Numbered from the stretch's first letter, positions 51,812 through 61,161 are shown. The stretch: 64,000 nucleotides of DNA from CBDATB01 sp965199745 (GCA_965199745.1 CBDATB010000003.1:46985-110984), one strand, 5' to 3'. Numbers and translations: made by a program. The notes: a model not told the origin generated them from the letters alone.

Positions 51812-53575
51812 TTAGGTGTTTCTATCATTTAAATCATCTTCAAACTTCTTGAAAATATCATAATTTAGTTCCAAAACTTTGATTATTGAGGCAACATTAC
51901 AATAGTATTTTTTTGCAAACACATACTCATTTATCCCCAATAGTTTGGTTCTAAATAAATTGTATATTTCTATTAAGACTTCTTTTAAATCCTCAACTTC
52001 TTTAATTTTTGGTTTATACGGGAAGTTATCCATATCAAAATGAGCAACTCTTGCATTTCTCCAACCTACCATTTTATCAATCAATTTTTTATGACAGCAT
52101 ATTTTATTCTTAACATCAGATACAAACTTCTCAACATTATTATCTTCTATTAAATCCATATTTTCACTTTGTCTATTCTTTTCCTCATTTCTTGACAACA
52201 ATTCTTTTAGGTTTGAAGTATAGAACTCCTTATTTTTAAGTACATTTAGTAAGTTATAAATATTATTTTTTTCAGTCTTATGATTATGGTTCAACAACAT
52301 AGAGGTTTGAAGTATGCAATTATCGTAAGACATATCTTTATACCTTTCCAAAAAAAGAATTTGATTCATGATTTTAGCATTAGTACTAGTATCTTCTATT
52401 GTTTTAATATCATTAATACCTATACTTATTTTTTCAATTGCTTCTTTAATAAAATGAAGCCAATACTTAAAATCATTTTCAAGAAGCAGTTTTGGAATTT
52501 TATACACTTGGATTTGATTAAGGGTAGTTTGAACAATTATATTTTCTTGTTTTTGTGAAACATCCATACTTGTTATAGTTGGATAAGGCGGGGTTTTATA
52601 GTCGTATTCAATACTGAATTGATACTGTTGGTTATATGTTCTAGTGTCAAAAAATTTTATTTCTTGTGATTTATAACTTGTAATCATTAGATAGTCGTAA
52701 TTAATAGAAAATCTTATAAATCTTTCATATATAGAACTATAATCATAAATTTTTTCAAGAGATTTAAGAATTGACAATTTATATTCTCTATTAAGTCCAT
52801 TTTTTACCTCAAGGATATGCAATTCATCTAGTTCTCTACTAAAAAGATAAACATGCTTTTGTATTGGGTTATACATTAGGGAAATGCTACCTATTCCACA
52901 AACTATAGAGTTAGACTTTAGAGTTTCAACAACAGATAAATCAAATTCTGAAAAATCATAAAGTGGTTCTGTTTTCCACATTTTAACTTTTATATCTTCC
53001 CATTTTAGGGAGCTATCTTTATCTAAGTAAACTCCTTCTTCGCATTGTTTAATTGTCAAACAGCCTGGTATAAAATTGGGGTCATTTGAAACAACTTGAA
53101 TAAACACATTATTCGATAAGCGTAAACAGGCATAATCTTCGATAATATCAGGCTTATCTTCAATTTTTCTCTCATTCGTTAATTGACAACTGCTTAAATT
53201 AAATTCAAATATTGTCGTCTTTGGGTTGTACTTCATTCCATATATTGGATCAGGCAGTATATGGTGTTGCCCAATGTAAATAGTTAATATTTTCCGATTC
53301 AATTCATAATTAAATGCTTCACTTCCCGTTCTACTTAGACTGTCAATATTTATAGAACCTTTTTTTATCTTTTTATCCTTGAAATCCTTATAATATTTAA
53401 TTTCTAACTCTATAACAATCTCGCCATCTATCTTTTTAGTTTGACCTAATCCATACTCTTTTGTTGTAATATGTATGATTATAAATCTATCATCAAAATA
53501 AGGAATTACTTTTAGGATTTTAGTATATTTAAACTTATCTAATTGTTCATCGTGTATCAAATTACTTGTCTTCAT
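51812..53575 (-). CDS. Beta-propeller-like protein with C-terminal HEPN (AbiU2-type) motif
   Basis: 587 residues, no signal peptide. Residues 1 to about 370 are alternating beta strands in WD40/propeller-like blades (MYNPIQKHVYLFSRELDELHIL, YLMITSYKSQEIKFFDTRTYNQ, TTLNQIQVYKIPKLL). A helical linker follows. The last 120 residues form a helical domain with VGWRNARVAHFD, the same R-x5-H spacing as the R-D-K-x-I-A-H motif of AbiU2-type HEPN domains, a family of RNase toxins in phage defence. It starts four bases after the integrase stop, so it is expressed with the integrase. I know no described system with this arrangement. The propeller may sense a trigger and the HEPN part act as an effector. 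Confidence 0.6.
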   Translation of the reverse strand: MKTSNLIHDEQLDKFKYTKILKVIPYFDDRFIIIHITTKEYGLGQTKKIDGEIVIELEIKYYKDFKDKKIKKGSINIDSLSRTGSEAFNYELNRKILTIYIGQHHILPDPIYGMKYNPKTTIFEFNLSSCQLTNERKIEDKPDIIEDYACLRLSNNVFIQVVSNDPNFIPGCLTIKQCEEGVYLDKDSSLKWEDIKVKMWKTEPLYDFSEFDLSVVETLKSNSIVCGIGSISLMYNPIQKHVYLFSRELDELHILEVKNGLNREYKLSILKSLEKIYDYSSIYERFIRFSINYDYLMITSYKSQEIKFFDTRTYNQQYQFSIEYDYKTPPYPTITSMDVSQKQENIIVQTTLNQIQVYKIPKLLLENDFKYWLHFIKEAIEKISIGINDIKTIEDTSTNAKIMNQILFLERYKDMSYDNCILQTSMLLNHNHKTEKNNIYNLLNVLKNKEFYTSNLKELLSRNEEKNRQSENMDLIEDNNVEKFVSDVKNKICCHKKLIDKMVGWRNARVAHFDMDNFPYKPKIKEVEDLKEVLIEIYNLFRTKLLGINEYVFAKKYYCNVASIIKVLELNYDIFKKFEDDLNDRNT

Positions 53576-53579
53576 AACA

Positions 53580-54689
53580 TCAAATATTAATATTAGGTAC
53601 CTTATTCATTGCCTCCTTTTTCTTAGTTTCCATAATCTTGGCATATATCTGGGTGGTCTTAATCTCTTTATGTCCCAATAACTTAGAAACAGTATATATC
53701 CCTGTCCCGAACTCTAATTGCAGAACGGCAAAGGTGTGTCTTGCACAATGAAAAGTTATGTCTTTGGTTATTCCAGCTTTCATCATCCATTTATTGAGTT
53801 CTATATTGTGCCAAGCTGAATATTTTAAACCTTTAAAAACTCTATCCTCTGGGTTGCCCTCCTCTCCCAAATAGTCTCTTGCTTGTTGGTTTATATCTAA
53901 ATACTCTTGCCCTCCAGTCTTTTTTTGCTTAAAAACTATTCTATATCCCTCTCCTTGTTTCCTCACTTCTGACCAAACCATTTTATTAATATCTGACCAC
54001 CTCATACCAGTAATGCAAGAGAATAGAAAGGTGTTTTTTAGCATAGGGTATCTACAATCTACTTTTACCAGTTCTTTGAGTTCTGATAGGGTCAAATATT
54101 CTCTCTTGGGTTCTCCTGCTTTAATTGCTTTTACCCTCCTTACTGGATTATCTGGTATTATTCTATCCTCAAAGGCTTGGTTTATACAGGCTCTAAACTT
54201 ATTGAAATAGGAATTTTGGCTATTTTGAGAAAGAGGGTTATTGCTTTTTGTTCTGGCTGTATTCTGTAAATAGTCTTTAAAGCGTTCAACAAAATCTATA
54301 TCCACATCCCTAAAAGTTGTATTCTCATCACAAAACCTAATCAAGTGTTTTAATGTACTGTCCCAATTACCATAATTCCCTGTACTCTCTTTCCTCTTTT
54401 CTGTCAGGAGTTTAAAGTATTCTATAAAATTGGTATCCTGTTTAAAGTCATTGGCAAATCCCCAATTATCATTTTGTAACTCGGTTTGTCTCTTGGCTCT
54501 GATATTTTCAGCAAGGGTAAGGGTTTTTTTATTGTTATTCTTATCCGAAGCTGATTTTGGTTTGACTAAATAAAGTTTTAGGTATTCCTTGGTTCTCTTG
54601 CCATTCCAATAAATATCCAAAAAGAGACTTTTGTTACCATTGGCTAACTCCTTTTGTCTTACCCTGATATTTTGCTTTTTAGTTTTCAT
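53580..54689 (-). CDS. int: Tyrosine recombinase (integrase) of the island
   Basis: About 369 residues from ATG 54689 (MKTKKQNIRVRQKEL); an upstream ATG at 54725 adds 12 residues. N-terminal arm-binding domain (LANGNKSLFLDIYWNGKRTKEYLKLYL), SAM-like core-binding domain (FIEYFKLLTEKRKESTGNYGNW), and a catalytic domain with Arg in ITGMRWSDI, H-x-x-R in FHCARHTFA, His in LLGHKEIKTTQIY, whose final Tyr is the nucleophile. All catalytic residues are present, so it may still be active. It lies 97 bases from the island's right border, the usual place next to attR. Confidence 0.93.
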   Translation of the reverse strand: MKTKKQNIRVRQKELANGNKSLFLDIYWNGKRTKEYLKLYLVKPKSASDKNNNKKTLTLAENIRAKRQTELQNDNWGFANDFKQDTNFIEYFKLLTEKRKESTGNYGNWDSTLKHLIRFCDENTTFRDVDIDFVERFKDYLQNTARTKSNNPLSQNSQNSYFNKFRACINQAFEDRIIPDNPVRRVKAIKAGEPKREYLTLSELKELVKVDCRYPMLKNTFLFSCITGMRWSDINKMVWSEVRKQGEGYRIVFKQKKTGGQEYLDINQQARDYLGEEGNPEDRVFKGLKYSAWHNIELNKWMMKAGITKDITFHCARHTFAVLQLEFGTGIYTVSKLLGHKEIKTTQIYAKIMETKKKEAMNKVPNINI

Positions 54690-54785
54690 AAAACTATCAA
54701 TTAATTTGTCCCTTTTGTCCCTCATTTTATTTTAAGAGACAATATTTAGAAAACACAAGAAACTAACATTACTTCCCAAAAGTGT

Positions 54786-55085
54786 TTATTTGAGAATATG
54801 TGGATGCAGTTTCCATATGCGATGTGTGGAGATGGACTTGAGCCGTCTGACGATAGAAAGGGGTGAGAGCGTAGGTTTGCTATTGATAAGTAAATGAATA
54901 CGGTCTTTGTCAGTTTCCATTTCTTTTATGACAAAATCTGATACAATTTCCATCTCTTTGAGAATAGTTTTGATGCTTTGCTCTAAGGGATGGGTAAGCA
55001 GTTTTTTACGATATTTGCAAACGAAGATAATGTGATACTTAAGGAGGAACTTACTATGATTTTGAGAGATGTATTGACGTTGCAT
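54786..55085 (-). pseudogene. tnpA: N-terminal part of an IS200-type transposase TnpA
   Basis: 100 residues beginning MQRQYISQNHSKFLLKYHIIFVCKYRKKLL, the typical Y1 transposase start. The HUH metal motif reads DRIHLLI, with Arg where the first His belongs. After LSPLSIVRRLKSISTHRIWKLHPHI the sequence runs to a stop (54786), before the catalytic Tyr helix. The missing end is found at 41679-41756 on the same strand. Divergent to tnpB, the IS605/IS608 arrangement. Certainly inactive. Confidence 0.85.
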
Positions 55086-55101
55086 ATTCAATAGAAATAA
55101 G

Positions 55102-56385
55102 ATGTTAAGAGCGTACAAATATCGTATCTATCCTACGCAGGACAAAAAGAGGTGTTAGATAAACACTTTGGTTGTGTGCGATTTGTGTATAACTGGGGAT
55201 TAGCTAAAAAGAAAGAATTGTATGAGAAGGAGAAGAAGTCAGTTGGTAAGAAGAAACTACAAGAAAGTGTAGTAAAAGAGCTAAAGCAAGAGCATGAATG
55301 GCCAAAGGAAGTCAACAGCCAATCGTTGATTAATGCGGTTTGGAATTTAGATACAGCGTATAAGAATTTTTTTACAAGGGTAAAGAAAGGAGGAGGGAAG
55401 GCTGGATTTCCGAGATTCAAAAGTAGAAAAGACAGCAAGCAAAGTTTTCAATGTCCACAACATACAAAAGTAGATTTTAGAAAACAGCTATTGAAAATAG
55501 TGAAGGTAGAAGATATAAAAATAAAGTTACACCGAAAATTTGAGGGAGAAGTCAAAACCACTACAATAAGCAAAACAGCCAGCGGGAATATTATGCAAGC
55601 ATATTGGTAGATACAGATATAGAAGTCTTACTCAAGAAAGAAGTTGATCAAAAGAAAACGATAGGCTTGGATGTAGGTATCAAAGATTTTTTGATACGAG
55701 ACGATGGGCAGAAATATAAGAACAATCGTTATTTACAGAAATCGCTGAATAAGTTGGCGAGGCTACAAAAGTGGCATAGCCGCAAAGAGCGTTTGTGGAG
55801 AGAGGACGAAGAAGAAACAAAACGAAAGGTCAATAGTAGCCATAGAGAAAAGAGTAGAATGAAGATAGCGAGGCTACATGAAAAAATAGCTAATCAAAGA
55901 TTGGATTATATACACAAAATTACGCATAAGCTGACCCACGATAGCCAAGTGAGTACAATATGTGTAGAGGATTTGTGCAAGTAAAAGGGATGATGAGAAA
56001 TAAGCGATTGGCACGTCATTTGTCGGATATAGGGCTAGGTAAATTTTTTCAGGTGTTGAAGTACAAATGTGAGTGGTATGGTATTGGTCTGATAGAGATA
56101 GGAAGATATCAACCAAGCAGTAAGCAATGCCACAAATGTGGGTGGAAGAAAGAAGATATGAAATTGAGTGATAGAGAGTGGACGTGTGAGAAGTGCGAAA
56201 CCAAGCATGATAGAGATGTAAATGCAGCGAGAAATATCAAAATGTTTGGATTAGAGAAAATAGGGCAGGAACTGTCCGAATCAACGTCTGTGGAGAGTAC
56301 ATTGTCGGGCTTGCAGGGTGCAAATTTTGTGGGCAGTCGTGGCTCTGTGAAGCAGAAAAAAAGAAAGGGGTATACTGCCCCTTAA
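55102..56385 (+). pseudogene. tnpB: TnpB (RNA-guided nuclease family) with three frameshifts
   Basis: Starts at ATG 55102 (MLRAYKYRIYPTQDKK), then shifts frame near 55148, 55590 and 55975. Joined, the pieces give a full TnpB: N-terminal RNA-binding part (VNSQSLINAVWNLDTAYKNFF), RuvC motifs TIGLDVGIKDF (Asp), CVEDL (Glu) and HDRDVNAARN (Asp), and the zinc ribbon CHKCGWKK with CEKC. Relatives are guide-RNA-directed nucleases that help IS200/IS605 elements persist. This copy cannot make a protein. Its RuvC and zinc residues are intact, so the decay is young. Confidence 0.9.
56365..56383 (+). mobile_element. IS right-end hairpin, possible omega-RNA 3' structure
   Basis: AAGGGG (56365-56370), loop TATACTG, CCCCTT (56378-56383) form a perfect 6-bp stem across the last codons of tnpB. 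IS200/IS605 right ends carry such hairpins, and the guide (omega) RNA overlaps the 3' end of tnpB, with the guide taken from DNA past the element end. The exact end, probably within 56390-56410, cannot be fixed here. Confidence 0.5.
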
Positions 56386-56476
56386 TCTTTATTTTAGAGG
56401 TAGTTCACAATTACTAATATCTTGGTTCTTCTAAGTTTTTCAGGTTAATTTATTATTTACGCAAATTTATTGTATT

Positions 56477-57829
56477 ATGCAAGATTCTAATCAGTCTTTC
56501 TTTGAAAAAGCCAATCAATGGATTCAGAATTCAGTAAGCATTCGTCTGATTACCATCGGAGTATTAATCTTAATTTTATTATTACCCGTTGTGATGGTAC
56601 AAGATTTAATCCATGAACGGCGTAATCGACAGCTAGAAGCCGTTGGCGAGGTAAGCGACAAATGGGGCAACCAACAAATGCTAACAGGTCCTATATTAAC
56701 TATACCCTACGATACTTATACTAAAGTATATGATAAAAACGAAGCTACATCTTACAAGCTGGTTAAAGCTAGAAATTATGCACACTTCCTGCCAGACCGA
56801 CTCAGCATACAGGGCGAAATTATACCCAAAGAGCTACACCGGGGTATTTATCAGGTAGCTGTTTATCGTGCTGGTATTAACTTGAAAGGCAGCTTTTCCC
56901 AAATAAACTTTGAAGACTGGAATATCAACGGTGATATCGCTTGGAGCGATGCCTTTATTTCCTTAGGGCTTTCAGATTTAAGAAGCATACAAGAGAATGT
57001 TGCTATCAGTTGGGGCGATACGTCTATTGCTTTTAATCCGGGAGTAGAAACCGACGATGTAGTTGAGTCAGGTATAAGCACTAAAGTACCCTTAGATGTT
57101 GAAAATCTCGATAATCAATATACTTTTTCCCTCGATTTGTATTTTAATGGCAGCACAAGTCTTTATTTTGTTCCTGTAGGAAAAGAGACAAAAGTATCGC
57201 TCGAGTCGCAGTGGAGAAACCCCAAGTTTGAAGGTGCTTTTTTACCTACTAAGCGCCAATTAGAGCAGGAAAGCTTTAAGGCAGACTGGAAAGTATTACA
57301 CCTGAATCGCCCCTACCCCCAGCGTTTTACTGGTCAGGCAAATAATTTATCTCTCTCAAATTTTGGCGTAGTGCTGCTCATAGCAGTTGATCATTACACG
57401 AAAAGTATGCGTTCGGCTAAGTATGCTATTTTGTTCATTAGTCTAACATTTATGGTTTTCTTTTTTGTACATATCCTAAACAAAATTGCTATTCACCCAA
57501 TTCAGTATATTTTAGTGGGTATGGCACTTTGTATATTTTATACTTTGCTGATTTCACTCTCAGAACACATTAATTTTAATGTGGCTTACCTCATCGCTGC
57601 GCTGGCAATTATTATGCTCGTCACGGGCTATGCCAGAAGTATGTTCCACAGCAGTAGCATTACTAAGTTGATCGGTATTATACTTATCATGTTGTATGCT
57701 TTTATCTATATCATTATACAGTTGGAAAGTTATGCGCTGCTAATAGGAAGCATTGGGCTGTTCCTTGTATTGGGCTTGGTTATGTATTTGTCGCGTAATA
57801 TAGACTGGTATAATCTGAAAAACCGTTGA
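56477..57829 (+). CDS. creD: CreD family inner-membrane protein
   Basis: 450 residues. An N-terminal transmembrane helix (ITIGVLILILLLPVVMV) is followed by a periplasmic domain (VSDKWGNQQMLTGPILTIPY, the family signature), and five to six C-terminal membrane helices (YAILFISLTFMVFFFVHI, PIQYILVGMALCIFYTLL and more) that end in MYLSRNIDWYNL. CreD is linked to envelope stress and beta-lactam tolerance in other bacteria; in Bacteroidota it is usually alone or near a regulator. None is adjacent here. Confidence 0.94.
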   Translation: MQDSNQSFFEKANQWIQNSVSIRLITIGVLILILLLPVVMVQDLIHERRNRQLEAVGEVSDKWGNQQMLTGPILTIPYDTYTKVYDKNEATSYKLVKARNYAHFLPDRLSIQGEIIPKELHRGIYQVAVYRAGINLKGSFSQINFEDWNINGDIAWSDAFISLGLSDLRSIQENVAISWGDTSIAFNPGVETDDVVESGISTKVPLDVENLDNQYTFSLDLYFNGSTSLYFVPVGKETKVSLESQWRNPKFEGAFLPTKRQLEQESFKADWKVLHLNRPYPQRFTGQANNLSLSNFGVVLLIAVDHYTKSMRSAKYAILFISLTFMVFFFVHILNKIAIHPIQYILVGMALCIFYTLLISLSEHINFNVAYLIAALAIIMLVTGYARSMFHSSSITKLIGIILIMLYAFIYIIIQLESYALLIGSIGLFLVLGLVMYLSRNIDWYNLKNR

Positions 57830-57862
57830 TATAATTACTTAAAACATGCCTGAAATGAGTTT

Positions 57863-57890
57863 TTGTTATTGATTTTTGGCTGTAAATTTG
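57863..57890 (+). promoter_or_regulatory. Putative icd promoter
   Basis: TTG at 57863-57865, a 17-base spacer and TAAATTTG at 57883-57890 match the Bacteroidota consensus. The leader would be about 55 bases before the icd ATG. Confidence 0.5.
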
Positions 57891-57950
57891 CCTCTACGAC
57901 ACCGTAAAGTATAACTTAGATATTCATTAAAAAAAATACCAAAAACAACC

Positions 57951-59177
57951 ATGAATAAAATTAAAGTTGCTAGCCCAATAGTAGAGCTTGACGGCGATGA
58001 AATGACACGCATCATTTGGAAATTTATTAAAGATAAACTTATCTACCCTTACCTTGATATTGACATTAAATATTACGATTTGGGTATGGAAAAAAGAGAC
58101 CAAACCCGTGACCAAATTACTGTAGACGCAGCAGAAGCTATTAAAAAATACAAAGTAGGTATCAAGTGTGCAACGATTACGCCCGACGAAGCGAGGGTAG
58201 AAGAGTTCAGCTTGAAAAAAATGTATAAATCTCCTAATGGTACTATCAGAAACATATTGGGTGGTACAGTGTTCAGAGAGCCTATTCTTATGAAAAATGT
58301 CCCGCGCTTAGTTTCTAACTGGACAGCTCCCATCTGTATCGGACGGCATGCCTTCGGCGACCAATACCGTGCTACCGACCTCATAACCAAGGGCAAGGGA
58401 ACGCTGCGAATAATTTTTGAACCTGCCAACGGAAGTGCCGCTCAAGAACATGTAGTATATAATTTTCACGATGATGGCATTGCTATGGCAATGTATAATA
58501 CCGATGATTCTATTTACGGATTTGCCCGCTCCTGCTTCAACCAAGCACTCATGAAAAAATGGCCACTTTATCTGTCTACTAAAAACACCATTATGAAAAA
58601 ATATGACGGACGGTTCAAAGATATTTTTCAAGAAGTTTACGAAAATGAATTTAAAGACAAAATGGACGCTGCTGGCATTACTTATGAACACAGACTCATA
58701 GACGATATGGTGGCTGCTGCTTTAAAATGGAATGGTAATTTCGTCTGGGCTTGCAAAAACTACGATGGCGACGTACAATCCGACACGGTGGCTCAAGGCT
58801 TTGGTTCTTTAGGTTTGATGACTTCTACTTTAATTACCCCTGATGGCAACATTATGGAAGCTGAAGCAGCACACGGCACTGTAACGAGGCATTATCGCAT
58901 GCACCAGCAGGGAAAAAAAACATCTACCAACCCTATTGCTTCTATTTTCGCATGGACGAGGGGACTGGCTTTTAGAGGGAAAAAAGATAATAATGACGAC
59001 TTGGTAAATTTCTGCCAAACACTCGAAAAAGTGTGCATAGATACCGTAGAAAGTGGCATAATGACCAAAGACCTAGCTCTGTGCATACATGGCAAAGACC
59101 TCAAAAATGAGCATTATGTAACTACGGAAGAGTTTTTGGCCGTACTTAATAAATCGTTGAAAGAGACGAGATCCTGA
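57951..59177 (+). CDS. icd: NADP-dependent isocitrate dehydrogenase
   Basis: TCA-cycle enzyme, 408 residues, of the dimeric type shared with eukaryotes (subfamily II), not the E. coli type. Landmarks are VELDGDEMTRIIW, the substrate loop SPNGTIRNILGGTVFREPI, FGDQYRATD, the metal/NADP site YDGDVQSDTVAQGFGSLGLM and EAAHGTVTRHYR. Length is normal and the frame intact. Confidence 0.97.
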   Translation: MNKIKVASPIVELDGDEMTRIIWKFIKDKLIYPYLDIDIKYYDLGMEKRDQTRDQITVDAAEAIKKYKVGIKCATITPDEARVEEFSLKKMYKSPNGTIRNILGGTVFREPILMKNVPRLVSNWTAPICIGRHAFGDQYRATDLITKGKGTLRIIFEPANGSAAQEHVVYNFHDDGIAMAMYNTDDSIYGFARSCFNQALMKKWPLYLSTKNTIMKKYDGRFKDIFQEVYENEFKDKMDAAGITYEHRLIDDMVAAALKWNGNFVWACKNYDGDVQSDTVAQGFGSLGLMTSTLITPDGNIMEAEAAHGTVTRHYRMHQQGKKTSTNPIASIFAWTRGLAFRGKKDNNDDLVNFCQTLEKVCIDTVESGIMTKDLALCIHGKDLKNEHYVTTEEFLAVLNKSLKETRS

Positions 59178-59331
59178 ACCTGAAATAACGCTAGATAAAA
59201 AGTAAAATTCAATTTACAAACGACAGATGATTCAGTGGATTGACCCGCTCGTTTCACTGCCCAAAATTCAAGAGAGTTAGCTGATTTAACCACTAAATAA
59301 TAACCAATTTTTAATCCTTAACTCTTTTATC

Positions 59332-60174
59332 GTGGCTTGGTTTAAAAGACAAGAAAAGGGCATTACCACCCCAACTGCTGAAAAAATGGATACGCCCAAC
59401 GGCTTGTGGTACAAAAGCCCCGGTGGTAAAATTATTCATATAAACGAGTTGAAAAATAATGCTTATGTATGTCCTAATGACGACTACCATGTACGCATCG
59501 GGTCAAAAGAGTACTTTGATATTATTTTTGACGAGGGTCATTTCACCGAGCTAGATAGAAATCTATCTTCAGCAGACCCTTTAAAATTTACCGACACCAA
59601 AAATTATACGCATAGAATAGCTACAGCACAGCAAAAAAGCGGATTGAAAGATGCCGCTCGCGCTGCTCATGGTAAGATGAATGGTAGGAATATAGTAGTA
59701 TGTTGCATGGATTTTAGCTTTATCGGTGGGTCTATGGGCTCGGTAGTAGGCGAAAAAATTAGCCGTGCCATCAACTACTCTTTAGCTGAAAAAACACCTT
59801 TCCTACTCATATCTAAATCGGGAGGTGCTAGGATGCAGGAGGCAGGATTATCTTTGATGCAAATGGGCAAGACCTGTGCGAAGTTAGCCCTGCTGTGCCA
59901 AGCAAAAGTACCTTACATTTCTCTTATGACCGACCCCACGACAGGGGGCGTTACAGCTTCTTTTGCCATGCTGGGCGATTTTAATATTGCAGAACCCAGA
60001 GCACTTATTGGCTTTGCAGGACCGAGAGTTATCCGTGATACAATTGGCAAAGATTTACCTAAAGGCTTCCAAAGTGCAGAATTTTTACTCGATCATGGAT
60101 TTCTAGACTTCATCGTTAACAGAAAAGAACTAAAACAAAAACTTACCCATTTATTAGAAATGTTAAGTAGTTGA
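59332..60174 (+). CDS. accD: Acetyl-CoA carboxylase carboxyltransferase subunit beta
   Basis: 280 residues; with AccA it moves the carboxyl group from biotin to acetyl-CoA. The crotonase-like core is complete: VVCCMDFSFIGGSMGSVVGEK, ISKSGGARMQEAGLSLMQM, LMTDPTTGGVTASFAMLGD and FAGPRVIRDTI. The N-terminal zinc ribbon (two CxxC pairs in most AccD) is eroded: LWYKSPGGK replaces the first pair and VCPNDDY keeps one of the second pair, so one of four Cys remains. The start is GTG at 59332, giving MAWFKRQEKGI as in relatives. accA is not adjacent. Confidence 0.95.
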   Translation: MAWFKRQEKGITTPTAEKMDTPNGLWYKSPGGKIIHINELKNNAYVCPNDDYHVRIGSKEYFDIIFDEGHFTELDRNLSSADPLKFTDTKNYTHRIATAQQKSGLKDAARAAHGKMNGRNIVVCCMDFSFIGGSMGSVVGEKISRAINYSLAEKTPFLLISKSGGARMQEAGLSLMQMGKTCAKLALLCQAKVPYISLMTDPTTGGVTASFAMLGDFNIAEPRALIGFAGPRVIRDTIGKDLPKGFQSAEFLLDHGFLDFIVNRKELKQKLTHLLEMLSS

Positions 60175-60198
60175 CAGAACTGTGTCCTAACCATCTTT

Positions 60199-61080
60199 TT
60201 ACTGATAATTTCTCGTATCATAACCCCAGTTTAGTTTTAGTCGCAAAGTGTTTAAAAAATTCACATCCTTTAAGGTTACTAGTTGTATGCTAAAACAGCA
60301 TTTTTTTACTGTCATTTTCATTTGGTCAACAACCTTTATTGAACGAGAGTCTAAAGAGGCTAAAAAGCTTCTGCCTCTTCTTTCTATTTCAAAAGAAAGA
60401 ACTGCCTCATTCGAGACGATAAGTGGCCTGATAGCAAGATTATGTGGGCTAACAGGCATAATGATAAAACTATTAGAATGTGGCATTACTATCGGCCCGC
60501 CTACGCTTAAAGAATAACCGGTAGAGCCTGTTGGTGTAGAAACTATTAGTCCATCTGCCCAGTAAGAATTAAGAAATTCACCATCGAGATAGGCATGAAT
60601 AATAATCATTGAAGAGGTATCTCGTTTGAAAACGGCAAATTCATTGAGCGCAAAATTAAGTCCATTAAACAGGTCTTTTTCTGTATGAAGTGCAATCAAA
60701 TTTCTTCGATCTAAAGTGTAGGCACTTTGAAAAATATTATCTATAGCTTGTGGAATTTTATCTGTGGAAATAGTGGAAAGAAAGCCTAACCTGCCAATGT
60801 TGATACCAATAATAGGAATATTCTTATCTCTGACAAAAGTAACTGTTTCTAGCAACGTACCATCTCCTCCTATACTCAAAATAAAATCGACGTTGGGCAA
60901 ATTGTGATAGTCCTCGAACGTATCTACCTTTTGGTCGACCAGTCCGGACTTTTTCAGAAACAAGGCAAAGTCTTTGAAATAAATAAACTTTGATTGGCGT
61001 TGCTGTAATTCTTGAAAAATAATTTTGAAAGCAGGCAACTGGTCTACATCATAAGATCTGCTGTGTAGGGCGAAAAACAT
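60199..61080 (-). CDS. nadK: NAD kinase
   Basis: 293 residues. Phosphorylates NAD to NADP. The diagnostic GGDGT motif is in DFILSIGGDGTLLETVTFV, with GRLGFLST, ALNEFAVF and TGSTGYSLSVGGPIVMP, then RPLIVSNEAVLSFE. Length is typical. It converges with accD. Confidence 0.95.
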   Translation of the reverse strand: MFFALHSRSYDVDQLPAFKIIFQELQQRQSKFIYFKDFALFLKKSGLVDQKVDTFEDYHNLPNVDFILSIGGDGTLLETVTFVRDKNIPIIGINIGRLGFLSTISTDKIPQAIDNIFQSAYTLDRRNLIALHTEKDLFNGLNFALNEFAVFKRDTSSMIIIHAYLDGEFLNSYWADGLIVSTPTGSTGYSLSVGGPIVMPHSNSFIIMPVSPHNLAIRPLIVSNEAVLSFEIERRGRSFLASLDSRSIKVVDQMKMTVKKCCFSIQLVTLKDVNFLNTLRLKLNWGYDTRNYQ

Positions 61081-61161
61081 AGTGGTTTTTTAGGTAATGG
61101 GTTATTGCTGGTTCATTCAGTCATATTTATAAAAAACAATCCACCGATTTTAAATTTGCTT

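Larger units (their letters stand above)
41757..54785 (-). mobile_element. Integrase-bearing defence island inserted in an IS200/IS605-type element
   Basis: All genes in this 13-kb block run on the minus strand, from an integrase at the right end to a type III restriction-modification operon at the left. The two boundaries fall in complementary parts of one tnpA. If the block is removed, about 1.7 kb of IS remains, the normal size of an IS605-group element. A 7-base sequence AGAATAT occurs at both borders (41750-41756 and 54793-54799) and could be the crossover core, but so short a repeat may be chance. Joining there would not restore the tnpA frame. Confidence 0.6.

Noticed and set aside
41750..54799. 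AGAATAT as the attachment core of the island
   Set aside because: Seven bases shared at both borders can occur by chance in AT-rich DNA, and recombination there would not restore tnpA. Kept only as a candidate in the island entry.
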